DNA of 51,842 nucleotides from contig JACPRP010000029.1 in NCBI GenBank assembly GCA_016189905.1, forward strand, positions 1 to 51,842. The letters run 5' to 3'. This document shows, one piece after another, positions 40,920-49,329 of the stretch. The position numbers and the translations under genes were made by a program. Numbering within the stretch: the first letter of the stretch is position 1; the number at the start of each line of letters is the position of its first letter. The notes under the pieces were generated by a model. It saw only the letters and a list, made by a program, of their open reading frames with translations. It did not search any database and was not told where the DNA came from. This stretch comes from Chloroflexota bacterium (GTDB lineage Bacteria > Chloroflexota > UBA6077 > FW602-bin22 > JACPRP01).

Positions 40920-42101
40920 TTATTTGTACTTTCCCAGCACGCCGATAGCGTAGTCCACGTACTGGTTGTCGATGAAGTCCTCGGGCTTCGGCTTCTGTTT
41001 GATCTGGTCGTTTTTCAGCAACCAGTCCACCGTGTTCATCAGGCTTTCAGCGTTAAGGTAGCCATCCGGATTCAACCCTGGCGGCACCATTTTCTCCCAG
41101 ACCGAGGCATCCTTCAGAGCGGTCAACTCGGTCAATATCTTGATTACTTCTGCCTTGCCCTTGTTCTTCATGAAAGCGTCGTTGTAATCACGAGCACCCT
41201 TGATGTAGGCGACCACGAAGCGCTTGGCGACGTCTGGCCGGTCCCGCATAAAGGCTTCGGAAAAAGAGATCCCGGTGAGCTGGTGATTGAGATTGACCTC
41301 GTCAAAGCCTAGCACGCGGATGGCAGCGCCCAATTCGACCCCTTTGGACACGTAAGGCTCGGTCGTCACGCCGGCATCAATGCTTCCGCCCGCCAGAGCA
41401 GCCGGCATATCGGCGAGCGCGAGGCCTACGAGCTCGACATCATTCATCGTCAGGCCAACTGTCTGCAATGCGCTTTCAAGGTTATAGGCATTAGGGCTGG
41501 TCATCGGTGGGGGCGAAAGGGCGACCTTCAAGCCTTTCAAGTCGGCCACTCCTTTGTATTTCCCGCTATCCACCAGGTCTTTGCGCACCAGCAGGGCGAT
41601 GAAACCGTTGCCTTTTGACAAACTTCCCTTGTCGGCAACACCTTTCATACGAGCGCCTCGCTCCAGGGCGTTGAAGTACCCGGCGCTTCCCAGGACTCCG
41701 GCGACATCCACCTGGCTTGTCGCGATCATAGGCACCATCTGCGCCGGGGCGCCGACTGGTGAGAACTGAAAGTCGATACCTTGCTCCTTGAAGTAGCCCC
41801 TCCCCTGAGCTATGAAAGCGGCGGCATCTGAAGACTGCCCCTGCATAGCCACCTTAACGACGTCCAGGTCCTTTGGCTTAGCTGGCGCAGCCGCCTTCGT
41901 TGGCGCCGCCGCCGCTTTCGCGGGCTCTGCGGCCTTGGTTGGGGCAGCCGCTGCCTTGGTTGGGGCAGCCGCTTGCTTCGTCGGTGGGGGTGCCGACGTC
42001 GGCGTTGGTGTGGGTGCGCCCGCACAAGCTACCCCGAGGGCCAGCACGAAAGCGCCGGCTACAAGAAGTCCCAGCCGCTTCTGTAGATTCCGGTTCATCA
42101 T
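40920..42101 (-). CDS. ABC-type substrate-binding lipoprotein (SsuA/THI5-like)
   Basis: A 393-residue lipoprotein. Signal peptide with lipobox (ALGVAC, Cys26) and a linker of repeated APTKAA units (about 28-78) precede a type II periplasmic-binding domain of the nitrate/sulfonate/taurine/THI5 group (VKVAMQGQSSDAAAFIAQG, DLKGLKVALSP, GGSIDAGVTTEPYV). AAGGAGG precedes two adjacent ATGs. No permease or ATPase gene lies near it, so it is an orphan binding protein. It sits between two UbiD genes, and an aromatic or organic acid ligand is inferred from context only. Confidence 0.86.
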   Translation of the reverse strand: MMNRNLQKRLGLLVAGAFVLALGVACAGAPTPTPTSAPPPTKQAAAPTKAAAAPTKAAEPAKAAAAPTKAAAPAKPKDLDVVKVAMQGQSSDAAAFIAQGRGYFKEQGIDFQFSPVGAPAQMVPMIATSQVDVAGVLGSAGYFNALERGARMKGVADKGSLSKGNGFIALLVRKDLVDSGKYKGVADLKGLKVALSPPPMTSPNAYNLESALQTVGLTMNDVELVGLALADMPAALAGGSIDAGVTTEPYVSKGVELGAAIRVLGFDEVNLNHQLTGISFSEAFMRDRPDVAKRFVVAYIKGARDYNDAFMKNKGKAEVIKILTELTALKDASVWEKMVPPGLNPDGYLNAESLMNTVDWLLKNDQIKQKPKPEDFIDNQYVDYAIGVLGKYK

Positions 42102-42125
42102 CTTCCTCCTTAAAACTATAAAATC

Positions 42126-42143
42126 AAGGGACTCGAGTCCCTT
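42126..42143. promoter_or_regulatory. 18-base perfect palindrome upstream of the substrate-binding protein gene
   Basis: AAGGGACTCGAGTCCCTT lies 25 bases before the start codon region, in the leader or promoter. It could be an operator or a short leader hairpin. Confidence 0.4.
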
Positions 42144-42242
42144 CGGTCAACAAATCTGGAGGTCGCCGTGATCGGCGGGTCTGGCCCGCAACGATGTAAA
42201 CACAGCCAATTTCAGCGAGCTAAACGAATAGCAGGGCAACCA

Positions 42243-43700
42243 CTATCCAGCCGAATACCCGAACTGTTCCCAACTGCCCAGAACTTTTTCCTGAATCTCT
42301 TTGGGCCACAGCGAATCGAACGACGCCTTCCGTGGTATCTTGTCCTCTGAAAGCCCCCTTCGCCAGGTGCAGTCGAACACCACCGTCGTCGCGGATGCCT
42401 TCTTCTTCTCCTCTGGGGTGAGAAACGGCCAAAGTGGGTGCACGGATAGCTTGTTGCACTTCCGAATCCCGCGACCCGGGTGATTCCTGGTGGAGAGCGC
42501 CCAGAGCACCTGGTTCATATCGGTCGCATCGATGTCGTCGTCCACGATCACTATTCGGGGAATCATCACCCCGGTTTTGGTGGACCAGACCGCGTCGGAA
42601 ATCTTCTCGACAAAACGAGATGGCTTGTCTGTGACGGACACGATCACCATATGCAGCGCCGAGGCAGGTGGGATAAACACTTTCCCAACCGGAAGGTTCG
42701 CCTCGCGCAAAGAATGCAGTACGTCCGCAGCCATGATAATGCTCATGCACACGTGGTCTTCCACCGGCACTCCTGCGGCCACGACGGGGATTATCGGATC
42801 GTCGCGATGCGTTACTGCCGTTACCTTGTAGACGGGCCTGACGTCCTTATTGCGAGCCTGGTACCCCGTGTACTCACCAAAAGGCCCCTCTTCACGTCGC
42901 TCGTGCGGCGGCATATACCCCTCTATCACTATCTCGGCGCTCGCCGGCACCTCGAGGTCCACCGTTTCACACTTCACAACTTCTACGGGCTTGCCCTGCA
43001 GCGCACCAATCACTCCAGATTCCGAAACCCCGACCGGCATGCCAGTCGACGCTATCAACGGCGTCATCGGCTCCGTCCCCAATACTATCGCAAAAGGCAT
43101 CGGCTCATTGCGCGCCTCATATTTCGCGTAGTGAAGGCCGATGTGCTGCGTGGGCAGCACCATCCCACCTATCGTCCTTCCATCGTGCACCATCAACCGG
43201 TAGAGTCCCCAGTTCACCCAGTCACTCTCAGGGTCTTTCGTGACCACGGTATCCCATGTCCCGATATACCGGCCACCATCATGCTGGTGGATATAAGGGA
43301 TAGGGAACTTAAGCAAGTCGACTTCATCCCCTAACTGGATATTCTGCTTGCAAGGAGCAGTCTCCACCAGTCTGGGTGGTATCGGCGTCAGCCCTTTGCC
43401 TCGCACAAAATACTCGACAAGCTCTGCTGGGCCCGTATCAGGCGGTAGCCCCAGCGATATGGCGATCCGGGCATAAAACCGACGCTTCTTCGCGCTGGCG
43501 CCCACGGGCGCCCCCAAAACCCTGAACCCTCGCGGATATCCCTTGACCTTTTCAAACAGCGGAGCAGGTGCTCCGAGGTCGCAAGCCCTCCGGATAATCG
43601 CTCCGATCTCCAGGTTCCAGTCCACCTCTTCCTTTATCCGCTGTATTTGATCCTCTTCCTCTAGTCTCGCAACGTACTCCCGTAAATCCTGTAATGACAT
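42243..43700 (-). CDS. UbiD family decarboxylase (paralog 2)
   Basis: I start at ATG 43700 (GAGAGG upstream), giving 485 residues; the longer frame upstream contains no typical protein. EGPFGE (271-276) holds the catalytic-type Glu pair and R168 in NWGLYRLM the Arg. FPIPYIHQHDGGRYIGT and IVIVDDDIDATDMNQVLWAL are conserved. It is distinctly related to paralog 1, less to paralog 3. The substrate is unknown. The upstream leader is long and can form hairpins. Confidence 0.9.
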   Translation of the reverse strand: MSLQDLREYVARLEEEDQIQRIKEEVDWNLEIGAIIRRACDLGAPAPLFEKVKGYPRGFRVLGAPVGASAKKRRFYARIAISLGLPPDTGPAELVEYFVRGKGLTPIPPRLVETAPCKQNIQLGDEVDLLKFPIPYIHQHDGGRYIGTWDTVVTKDPESDWVNWGLYRLMVHDGRTIGGMVLPTQHIGLHYAKYEARNEPMPFAIVLGTEPMTPLIASTGMPVGVSESGVIGALQGKPVEVVKCETVDLEVPASAEIVIEGYMPPHERREEGPFGEYTGYQARNKDVRPVYKVTAVTHRDDPIIPVVAAGVPVEDHVCMSIIMAADVLHSLREANLPVGKVFIPPASALHMVIVSVTDKPSRFVEKISDAVWSTKTGVMIPRIVIVDDDIDATDMNQVLWALSTRNHPGRGIRKCNKLSVHPLWPFLTPEEKKKASATTVVFDCTWRRGLSEDKIPRKASFDSLWPKEIQEKVLGSWEQFGYSAG

Positions 43701-43722
43701 GGTCCTCTCTCTAAAGTTTGCC

Positions 43723-43816
43723 CGCCAGCCCCACCGCGAAATCTCCTGGCTAGCATCCTGGCTGGCGTGGAAACTCTCGCAACAGGATCGAGAGATGCCT
43801 TCTATCAGGCATCTCT
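43723..43816 (-). promoter_or_regulatory. Structured leader upstream of UbiD paralog 2
   Basis: The 316-base gap 43701-44016 has no gene. On the minus strand it can form an AGAGATGCCT / AGGCATCTCT hairpin with a 6-base loop (43791-43816) and an 8-bp stem (CGCCAGCC 43723-43730 / GGCTGGCG 43760-43767) just before the ribosome site. No known riboswitch is recognised. Attenuation or translational control is a possibility. Confidence 0.35.
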
Positions 43817-44016
43817 TCGAAATTCCCTTCGGGATAGTCAAGCCACTTCCCATACGGGATATCCACCCCCTGTTGCGGTAGAGATGAGGTCGGATAGTTC
43901 AATTATGATAGGCCTGACCCACCTGCGCCCATCAGCACGAACGAATCAGCACGAACCAAATGGGCGAGCAATTCCTGTTTGCAGCGAAGCCCGCGGGGTT
44001 GAAGTAAACTGGCGCA

Positions 44017-44961
44017 CTAGGCCAGTTTCAGAATCCCGCTCGAATTTGTCTCAAAGATCTTCTTTATCGCCTCGGCCGAAATACCCGAGTTCTCTACGGA
44101 CGGCACCGTCCGCATATGCTCCGCTCTCGTGAACGGGTAATCAGTTCCCAGTACGATATGATCTTCTCCCGCATATTTTAACGTGCAGCCGAAGGGCACT
44201 GGCCCATAGGTCATCGCCGTATCGAAATACATTTTCTTATAATACGCGCTCGGAGGCTGGCTGATATTCTTCCGCGTCTCCTCATAGCGGCGTGCCGCAT
44301 GATCTATGCGATCTGAAATGAACGGAATCGCTCCACCGAGGTGACACAAGATGACCGGGAAGTCAGGATATTTCTCCAACACCCCACCTAACACCAACCG
44401 CGTCGCGGCTGTACACGTCTCGAAAAGGAAGCCGATGTTAGTCGTCATCATATAGTCGCGGGCGTGCGGCATGCCTACCGGATCCATAGGATGAATATAC
44501 GCCGGTAAACGAAGGCGGTTTAGCTCCTCGTAGAACGGCATAAACTCAGGCGCGTCGAGCGGGCGGCCCGCGATATTCGTCCCCAACGTGACCCCAACCA
44601 TTCCAGGCTTGCGCAACGCGCGATGCAACTCCTCAATTGCCGCCGTTACGTGTGGTAAGGGCACGCTGATGAACCCCAGAAAGTGATCCGGATCCTCGGC
44701 GCATATCTCGCTCATCGAGTCGTTACAAATCTGCGCCAGGGTGATGCTTGCCTGCCGATCGTCAAAGAAGACATTCGGCGTGGATATCGATAGGACCTCG
44801 ACATCCACCTGCGCTTCCTTCATCACGTCCAATCGAGCTTGTGTCCCTTGCCACGGGATGATGGGCGCACCGGCCACTGTGTGGGAGTCGGCGCCTATCT
44901 TGGCCAACACCTGAAGATATTCATCCGGGTAATAGTGAGCATGCACGTCGATCTTCTTCAT
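44017..44961 (-). CDS. Amidohydrolase-2 family protein, paralog of 38315
   Basis: AAGGAGG five bases before ATG 44961 sets the start (314 residues). Metal ligands appear as IDVHAH (His7, His9), AYIHPMDP, VILCHLGGAIPFISDRIDHAARR and LGTDYPF. It is clearly a duplicate of the protein at 38315: the two share RKPGMVGV, NIAGRPLDAPEF-type and RYEETRKNIS segments. ACMSD-like decarboxylase or hydrolase activity is inferred. It lies between the UbiD paralog 2 and paralog 3 units with gaps on both sides. Confidence 0.86.
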   Translation of the reverse strand: MKKIDVHAHYYPDEYLQVLAKIGADSHTVAGAPIIPWQGTQARLDVMKEAQVDVEVLSISTPNVFFDDRQASITLAQICNDSMSEICAEDPDHFLGFISVPLPHVTAAIEELHRALRKPGMVGVTLGTNIAGRPLDAPEFMPFYEELNRLRLPAYIHPMDPVGMPHARDYMMTTNIGFLFETCTAATRLVLGGVLEKYPDFPVILCHLGGAIPFISDRIDHAARRYEETRKNISQPPSAYYKKMYFDTAMTYGPVPFGCTLKYAGEDHIVLGTDYPFTRAEHMRTVPSVENSGISAEAIKKIFETNSSGILKLA

Positions 44962-45032
44962 CCGGCCCTCCTTCATAATATGGCTCCCCGATTACTTGTT
45001 TTACTCGGAGCCGTAAGCCATTTGGGACAGCC

Positions 45033-45057
45033 TGCGATGAGGATGAACCTCATCGCA
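45033..45057. other. Perfect 10-bp hairpin
   Basis: TGCGATGAGG, a 5-base loop, and CCTCATCGCA. It lies in the 250-base gap 44977-45235, followed by a GGGGCGACC / GGCCGCCCC imperfect palindrome (about 45062-45087). Confidence 0.5.
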
Positions 45058-45144
45058 ACATAGGGGCGACCCGTCGGCCGCCCCCGCGGTAGTCGTACTT
45101 TGCTTTCGAGCAAGCGGACGGGACTTATCCAGCCCTGGCGCAGG

Positions 45145-45195
45145 GGGCGGGTTTGAAGCCCGCCCGCGCGCCAAGGGCGGGCTTCAAACCCGCCC
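45145..45195. repeat. Perfect 21-bp GC-rich inverted repeat
   Basis: GGGCGGGTTTGAAGCCCGCC plus one C, a 9-base spacer, then its exact reverse complement. Each arm is itself nearly palindromic. Such elements (GGGCGGGTTT / AAACCCGCCC) are dispersed intergenic repeats in many environmental genomes. It lies between the zinc-ribbon gene and the amidohydrolase gene. Confidence 0.7.
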
Positions 45196-45235
45196 CTACC
45201 GTGCTTGCTAAGGGTCGTCGCAAACTGGTGAAGCG

Positions 45236-45385
45236 CTAGTCAAGCCGTACGTCAGTCAGCTTGTAGCGGCTCAGGCAAAATGGGCACATGACTTCGGCAT
45301 CCGGCCGCCGCTCGAAGTTGGATTCACAATACGCCTCGCCGCCGCACTTCTCACACTTGAACCATATCTCTCGTACCGGCTCCAT
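45236..45385 (-). CDS. 49-residue zinc-ribbon protein coupled to UbiD paralog 3
   Basis: AGGAGG seven bases before ATG 45385. The peptide MEPVREIWFKCEKCGGEAYC, then an acidic/basic turn and MCPFCLSRYKLTDVRLD, has C11-x2-C14 and C34-x2-C37, which fits a zinc or iron ribbon. It starts four bases after the UbiD paralog 3 stop, so it is cotranscribed. UbiD-type hydroxyarylate decarboxylases (BsdBCD, VdcBCD) also have a small cysteine-containing D subunit, though its sequence is different, so a subunit role is possible. It is below the size limit of most gene finders. Confidence 0.7.
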   Translation of the reverse strand: MEPVREIWFKCEKCGGEAYCESNFERRPDAEVMCPFCLSRYKLTDVRLD

Positions 45386-45389
45386 CTTC

Positions 45390-46874
45390 TTACCTCCTCG
45401 CCTTCCGATCTCGTTGCTCGGGCACCCGGGCTAGCCGCTCTGTTCCGATGTATTCTTCCAGGGTTATTTTATCCAACACCTTGTCCGGCACGTTCAGTCG
45501 CTTCGGGAAGCGACGTGGCGGCGCTGGCATGGTCGCGTCTATGCCGCCTTTACAACCCAAGCCACGCTCACCCGTGGATGGGTCTAGAATCGATCCGTAG
45601 CAGTTCGGAACTATCATCACGTCGCGGTCCCATTGGCTGCGCGTCGCCACCGCCCACATCACCCAGCGATCGTCGAAAACGTCGATGTCCTCGTCGACCA
45701 CGATCGCGTGCTTGATCATGTACGAGCTGCTCAGCGCAGCCATAATCGCCTCTCGCGGCTGGCCATCGTGCGTCTTCCTGATCTGGATGTACGCATGGAA
45801 GCGACCCGATCCTGACACCGGCACGTGCACCCGCGTCACTTCGGGCACTACTCGCTTCACCACCGAGTAAATGCTCGCCTCTTCCTGCGTGCCACCGTAG
45901 TTGTTATTCATTCCTACCAGGAACTGGTCCCAGATCGCGTTGTTGCGGTGAGTAATGGCCGTAACGTCGAATACCTCACCCATGCGCTGTGGGCCGTAGT
46001 ATCTCGGATATTCCCCAAAAGGAGCCTCTAGAGCTCGCTTGCCGGGGACCATGATCCCTTCGATCACGAACTCCGCGTCTGCTGGCACGAGGAAATCATC
46101 GCCCAAGGTCTCCGACGGAACCAGGCGGAGCGACTGACCCGACACGGCGCTCGCAGTCGCATAGTGGCTTTCGGGATAGCCAAGGTTCGAGTGAGCACCC
46201 ATGAACACCGCGGGATGGTGCCCTACCCAATAGGCTATCTTCATCGGCTTGCCCAGCTCCTGGTGAGCCAAGTAGTTGAGATAGTTATGCGAGCGGGACA
46301 CGAGAAGGCAGCGAATCTCGCGCGGCCCCGCGATAAACCCTCGCTGCAACGCACAGTTATCGATGTTGTGCTTCGGATCGAAGGTCGTCAGCATGCCGGC
46401 GGTTATGTAGGGCCCGGGATCCATCTCGTGGATGTGCATGATCGGCAGATCGCGAAGATCGACCTGATCGCCAACGAGCACGTTCTCCTTCACCGGCGCC
46501 GCGCCGCGATCGATGACGACGGGCTTGTGCTTGCCTTCCGATACTCGCTTGCGCCAGTCGATAGACACATCCTCGAACGTCGAGTTGATGGCGAAAGCCA
46601 GCTTGCGCCGGTCGCCCGTTACATTGACAGCCAGAGGGAACTTAGAAACGTTCCCGTTTGCGGTGATCGGCTGGTTGAAGAGCAGCAGAGGAAACTTGTT
46701 CAAATCCTCAAAATGCCTGCCGACCGCCGAGCATTCAAAATTGGTGTCGATTGGCTTGTCAACCTCGATGACGTCGTCGGGAAATGCCGCGCGATAAGCG
46801 GCCAGGAACGAGCGCAGATCGTTAATCTGCTCGCCGGTCTTTTGAGCTTCCGGCTGGGTAACACTAGTAACCAT
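45390..46874 (-). CDS. UbiD family decarboxylase (paralog 3, divergent)
   Basis: GGAGG five bases before ATG 46874 gives 494 residues. EAPFGEYPRYY (from 283) replaces the EGPFGE of the other two, but both Glu are kept; R178 in NCALQRGF is the expected Arg. DLPIMHIHEMDPGPYITAG and AIVVDEDIDVFDDRWVMWAV are typical of the family branch that includes enzymes of anaerobic aromatic metabolism. It follows the molybdopterin gene by 30 bases and precedes the zinc-ribbon gene, so it belongs to the CoA ligase-FAD-Mo operon. The substrate is unknown. Confidence 0.9.
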   Translation of the reverse strand: MVTSVTQPEAQKTGEQINDLRSFLAAYRAAFPDDVIEVDKPIDTNFECSAVGRHFEDLNKFPLLLFNQPITANGNVSKFPLAVNVTGDRRKLAFAINSTFEDVSIDWRKRVSEGKHKPVVIDRGAAPVKENVLVGDQVDLRDLPIMHIHEMDPGPYITAGMLTTFDPKHNIDNCALQRGFIAGPREIRCLLVSRSHNYLNYLAHQELGKPMKIAYWVGHHPAVFMGAHSNLGYPESHYATASAVSGQSLRLVPSETLGDDFLVPADAEFVIEGIMVPGKRALEAPFGEYPRYYGPQRMGEVFDVTAITHRNNAIWDQFLVGMNNNYGGTQEEASIYSVVKRVVPEVTRVHVPVSGSGRFHAYIQIRKTHDGQPREAIMAALSSSYMIKHAIVVDEDIDVFDDRWVMWAVATRSQWDRDVMIVPNCYGSILDPSTGERGLGCKGGIDATMPAPPRRFPKRLNVPDKVLDKITLEEYIGTERLARVPEQRDRKARR

Positions 46875-46905
46875 CGGTTCCTCCGTACTTAAAGTCGTTT
46901 ATTTC

Positions 46906-49329
46906 TTACACCTTGTAAACACGGCAGGGCACTCCGCGAAGCACCTGGCAGCCAACGGCGGTATCATATGGCCCTTCGTCGCCGATAAGAACATTGATGT
47001 TGGATCTGTCCCAACCATAAACACTCTTGGCGTCCTCTGGGAACCACCAACCGAAGGCGGCATTCACCACCCTGGGGTCAAGATTGCGGTCCAGCACAAG
47101 CCTCTGCTTGATCTTGCCGGCCTTCGTTTCGATGTAGACCTCTTCGCCCTCTTTGACGCCCGCTTTCTGGGCGGCATCGGGGTGCATGGTGACCACAGGC
47201 TCAGGCCGCATGGCACGAAGCGAGGGGACCTGCTTGTAGCCCGTGTTCACGTAAACTTCCTCTTTCGCGTTCGTCAGCAAGAAAGGAAAATCTTCGTTCG
47301 CGTCAGGAATTGTGCCCAGCACATTCCACGTTGGCAGCGGATCTAACTTCAGCTCCTCGAGCACTTTGCAGTAGACTTCCACCTTGCCTGAAGGGGTCTT
47401 ACAGACGTTTGTGCCGTACTGGCGTTGAGGCAACAGGGTCCTTTTTCGCTTGAGCTCATCGAAGCTCAGACCGCTCGGCTCCAGCCAGACCTCTATCGCT
47501 TCGCCGTCGTCCTCCCAGAAGTGCTCGCCGATGCCGATTCTCTTAGCCAATTCGTTGATGATCTTCGTGTCAGGCCAGCACTCTCCGGGCGGGTCGACCA
47601 GCTTGGGATGGGCGCGAACCTCGCCGTACCATCCTGGCCAGTATCCCACTTCGTCGTGCTCCATACCGGCTGCCGCGGGAAGCACGATATCGGCAATGGC
47701 GGCGGTGGGCGTCATGAACAGCTCGGTCACCACCGTGAACTCGAGTTTCATCAACGCATCGTAAGCCTTCTTGGCATCAGGATAGCTGAGAATTGGATTG
47801 GTGAGGATGAAAATACCCGCCTTCGGGAGATATGGCTTCTCTTCCATGATCGCCTTCAGCGCGACGCGTGCTGGGACGAACGCCGATCTGAGCGCCAGGG
47901 GATACTCGTTAGCCAGGGACTTCTCGGCGTTCCTACGGATCTTGTTCAACAGGAAGAACCTACCAGATCTGATAAAGTTCCTCTCCGAATTCAGGATTAC
48001 CATCCCGCCGGGAACGTTGAGGTTGCCGGTGATCGCGATCAAGATCGACAGCACGCGGTGTAACTGGAAGCTGTTCGCCGCCTGGTCGAGGGAGTTCCCC
48101 CATTGCATGCAGGCGGGCCCGGTTTCGCCCACCATCCTGGCAAACTCCCTGATCTGAGCCTGTGGCACCCAGGTCACTTTCTCGACGTCCTCAAGCGAGA
48201 AGGTCCGCATTTCCTCCTCGAGCTTGTCAAAGCCGACGGTCATATTGGCGACCACGTCTTTGTCGTACAGCTTCTCCTCGATTACTACTTTCAGTACGCC
48301 GAGCGCCAGCGCGCCATCACTGCCAGGCCTAGGCTTGATCCATAGATCAGCCACAGACGCCAGGTCTATCTTTCGCGGATCGATGACGATCATCTTGGCC
48401 CCTTCCTCCAGGGCCGTACTGATGGTCTCTCGTCGCAGGCCGCCCGTGGTATGATTTGAATTGACCCCCCACATCACCATCAGCTTTGGTCTCTGATCGT
48501 CATCAGGGACGGTGACCCCGCCGAAGGTGAAGTTGTTGGCCAGTCCAAAGTTGACGCCGCAGATCCAGCCCGGCGTGAGCACGTTAGGCGTCCCGAAGGC
48601 TGTGGCAAACCTCTCGCCGAAGGCGAACTCCAGACCTTTCGGCTCCCCGAGCCCGACGACGAGGTATTCGGGTCCGTAGTTCTCCCGAATATCCTTGAAC
48701 TTGCTGGCTATGGTATCCAGCGCCTCGTCCCAGGAGATACGCTCCCACTTGCCCTCGCCGCGTTCCCCAACTCTCTTCATTGGATACTTGAGCCGATCGG
48801 GATGGGTGTGAATCTCGGGAATGGACAGCCTTCCCTTCCTGACAACACACATCTCGCTGGGGAAGCCGCCCTCCGTGTCGGGGGCCATATCGACGATCAT
48901 CCCGTCCGCGACCGTCACCTTGACGGCGCAGTGGCCGCAGCAGATGTGGCAGAACGTAAGGAATTGCTGTCGCTCGCTGATTCCGGCGCCGGTGAGCCTG
49001 GTCTGAATCGCCACGTGATCGACGAAGGCCTCTTGCATCGGGTGGAACTCGGTATCGGTCGCCATGCCCTCGACGGTGACAACGTCCGCACCATCCGCAT
49101 CGACAGCCAGAATCAAGCAGGAGTTGACCGCTTTTTTGTTCATGATGACGGTGCACGAGCCACACTCGCCGACACTGCAGCCCTCTTTGGTCCTGGTCAT
49201 CTTCAGCTTCTCTCTCAAGATCTCGAGCAGCGTTGTGTTGGGCTCCACATCGAACTCGCGACGCTCCCCGTTAATCGTGAGCGAGATTTGCACCGTCGAT
49301 TGCGCCGGCGCATCCATTTCCTTTACCAT
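46906..49329 (-). CDS. Chimeric molybdopterin oxidoreductase: XDH-type [2Fe-2S] domain fused to a DMSO-reductase-family chain
   Basis: An 807-residue protein. Residues about 12-108 are the plant-type [2Fe-2S] domain of the xanthine dehydrogenase/CO dehydrogenase small subunit (C51-x4-C56-x2-C59-x11-C71, then TVEGMATDTEFHPMQEAF). Just where the second [2Fe-2S] domain would begin (usual QCGFC) the sequence changes to a DMSO-reductase-family start with a [4Fe-4S] site C127-x2-C130-x3-C134-x26-C161. The bis-MGD chain follows (VMWGVNSNHTTGG, MIVIDPRKIDLAS, ADIVLPAAAGMEHDE, MHPDAAQKAGVKEGEEVYI). C257 in GWICGVN is a candidate Mo/W ligand; the next residue is Gly, not the His of formate dehydrogenases. 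It overlaps the FAD subunit gene by seven bases. The reaction is unknown. Confidence 0.88.
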   Translation of the reverse strand: MVKEMDAPAQSTVQISLTINGERREFDVEPNTTLLEILREKLKMTRTKEGCSVGECGSCTVIMNKKAVNSCLILAVDADGADVVTVEGMATDTEFHPMQEAFVDHVAIQTRLTGAGISERQQFLTFCHICCGHCAVKVTVADGMIVDMAPDTEGGFPSEMCVVRKGRLSIPEIHTHPDRLKYPMKRVGERGEGKWERISWDEALDTIASKFKDIRENYGPEYLVVGLGEPKGLEFAFGERFATAFGTPNVLTPGWICGVNFGLANNFTFGGVTVPDDDQRPKLMVMWGVNSNHTTGGLRRETISTALEEGAKMIVIDPRKIDLASVADLWIKPRPGSDGALALGVLKVVIEEKLYDKDVVANMTVGFDKLEEEMRTFSLEDVEKVTWVPQAQIREFARMVGETGPACMQWGNSLDQAANSFQLHRVLSILIAITGNLNVPGGMVILNSERNFIRSGRFFLLNKIRRNAEKSLANEYPLALRSAFVPARVALKAIMEEKPYLPKAGIFILTNPILSYPDAKKAYDALMKLEFTVVTELFMTPTAAIADIVLPAAAGMEHDEVGYWPGWYGEVRAHPKLVDPPGECWPDTKIINELAKRIGIGEHFWEDDGEAIEVWLEPSGLSFDELKRKRTLLPQRQYGTNVCKTPSGKVEVYCKVLEELKLDPLPTWNVLGTIPDANEDFPFLLTNAKEEVYVNTGYKQVPSLRAMRPEPVVTMHPDAAQKAGVKEGEEVYIETKAGKIKQRLVLDRNLDPRVVNAAFGWWFPEDAKSVYGWDRSNINVLIGDEGPYDTAVGCQVLRGVPCRVYKV

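Noticed and set aside
46906..49329. Formate dehydrogenase as the identity of the molybdopterin protein.
   Set aside because: The candidate Mo/W ligand Cys257 is followed by Gly instead of the His required in formate dehydrogenases, and the N-terminal [2Fe-2S] domain has XDH spacing rather than the NuoG/FdhA spacing.
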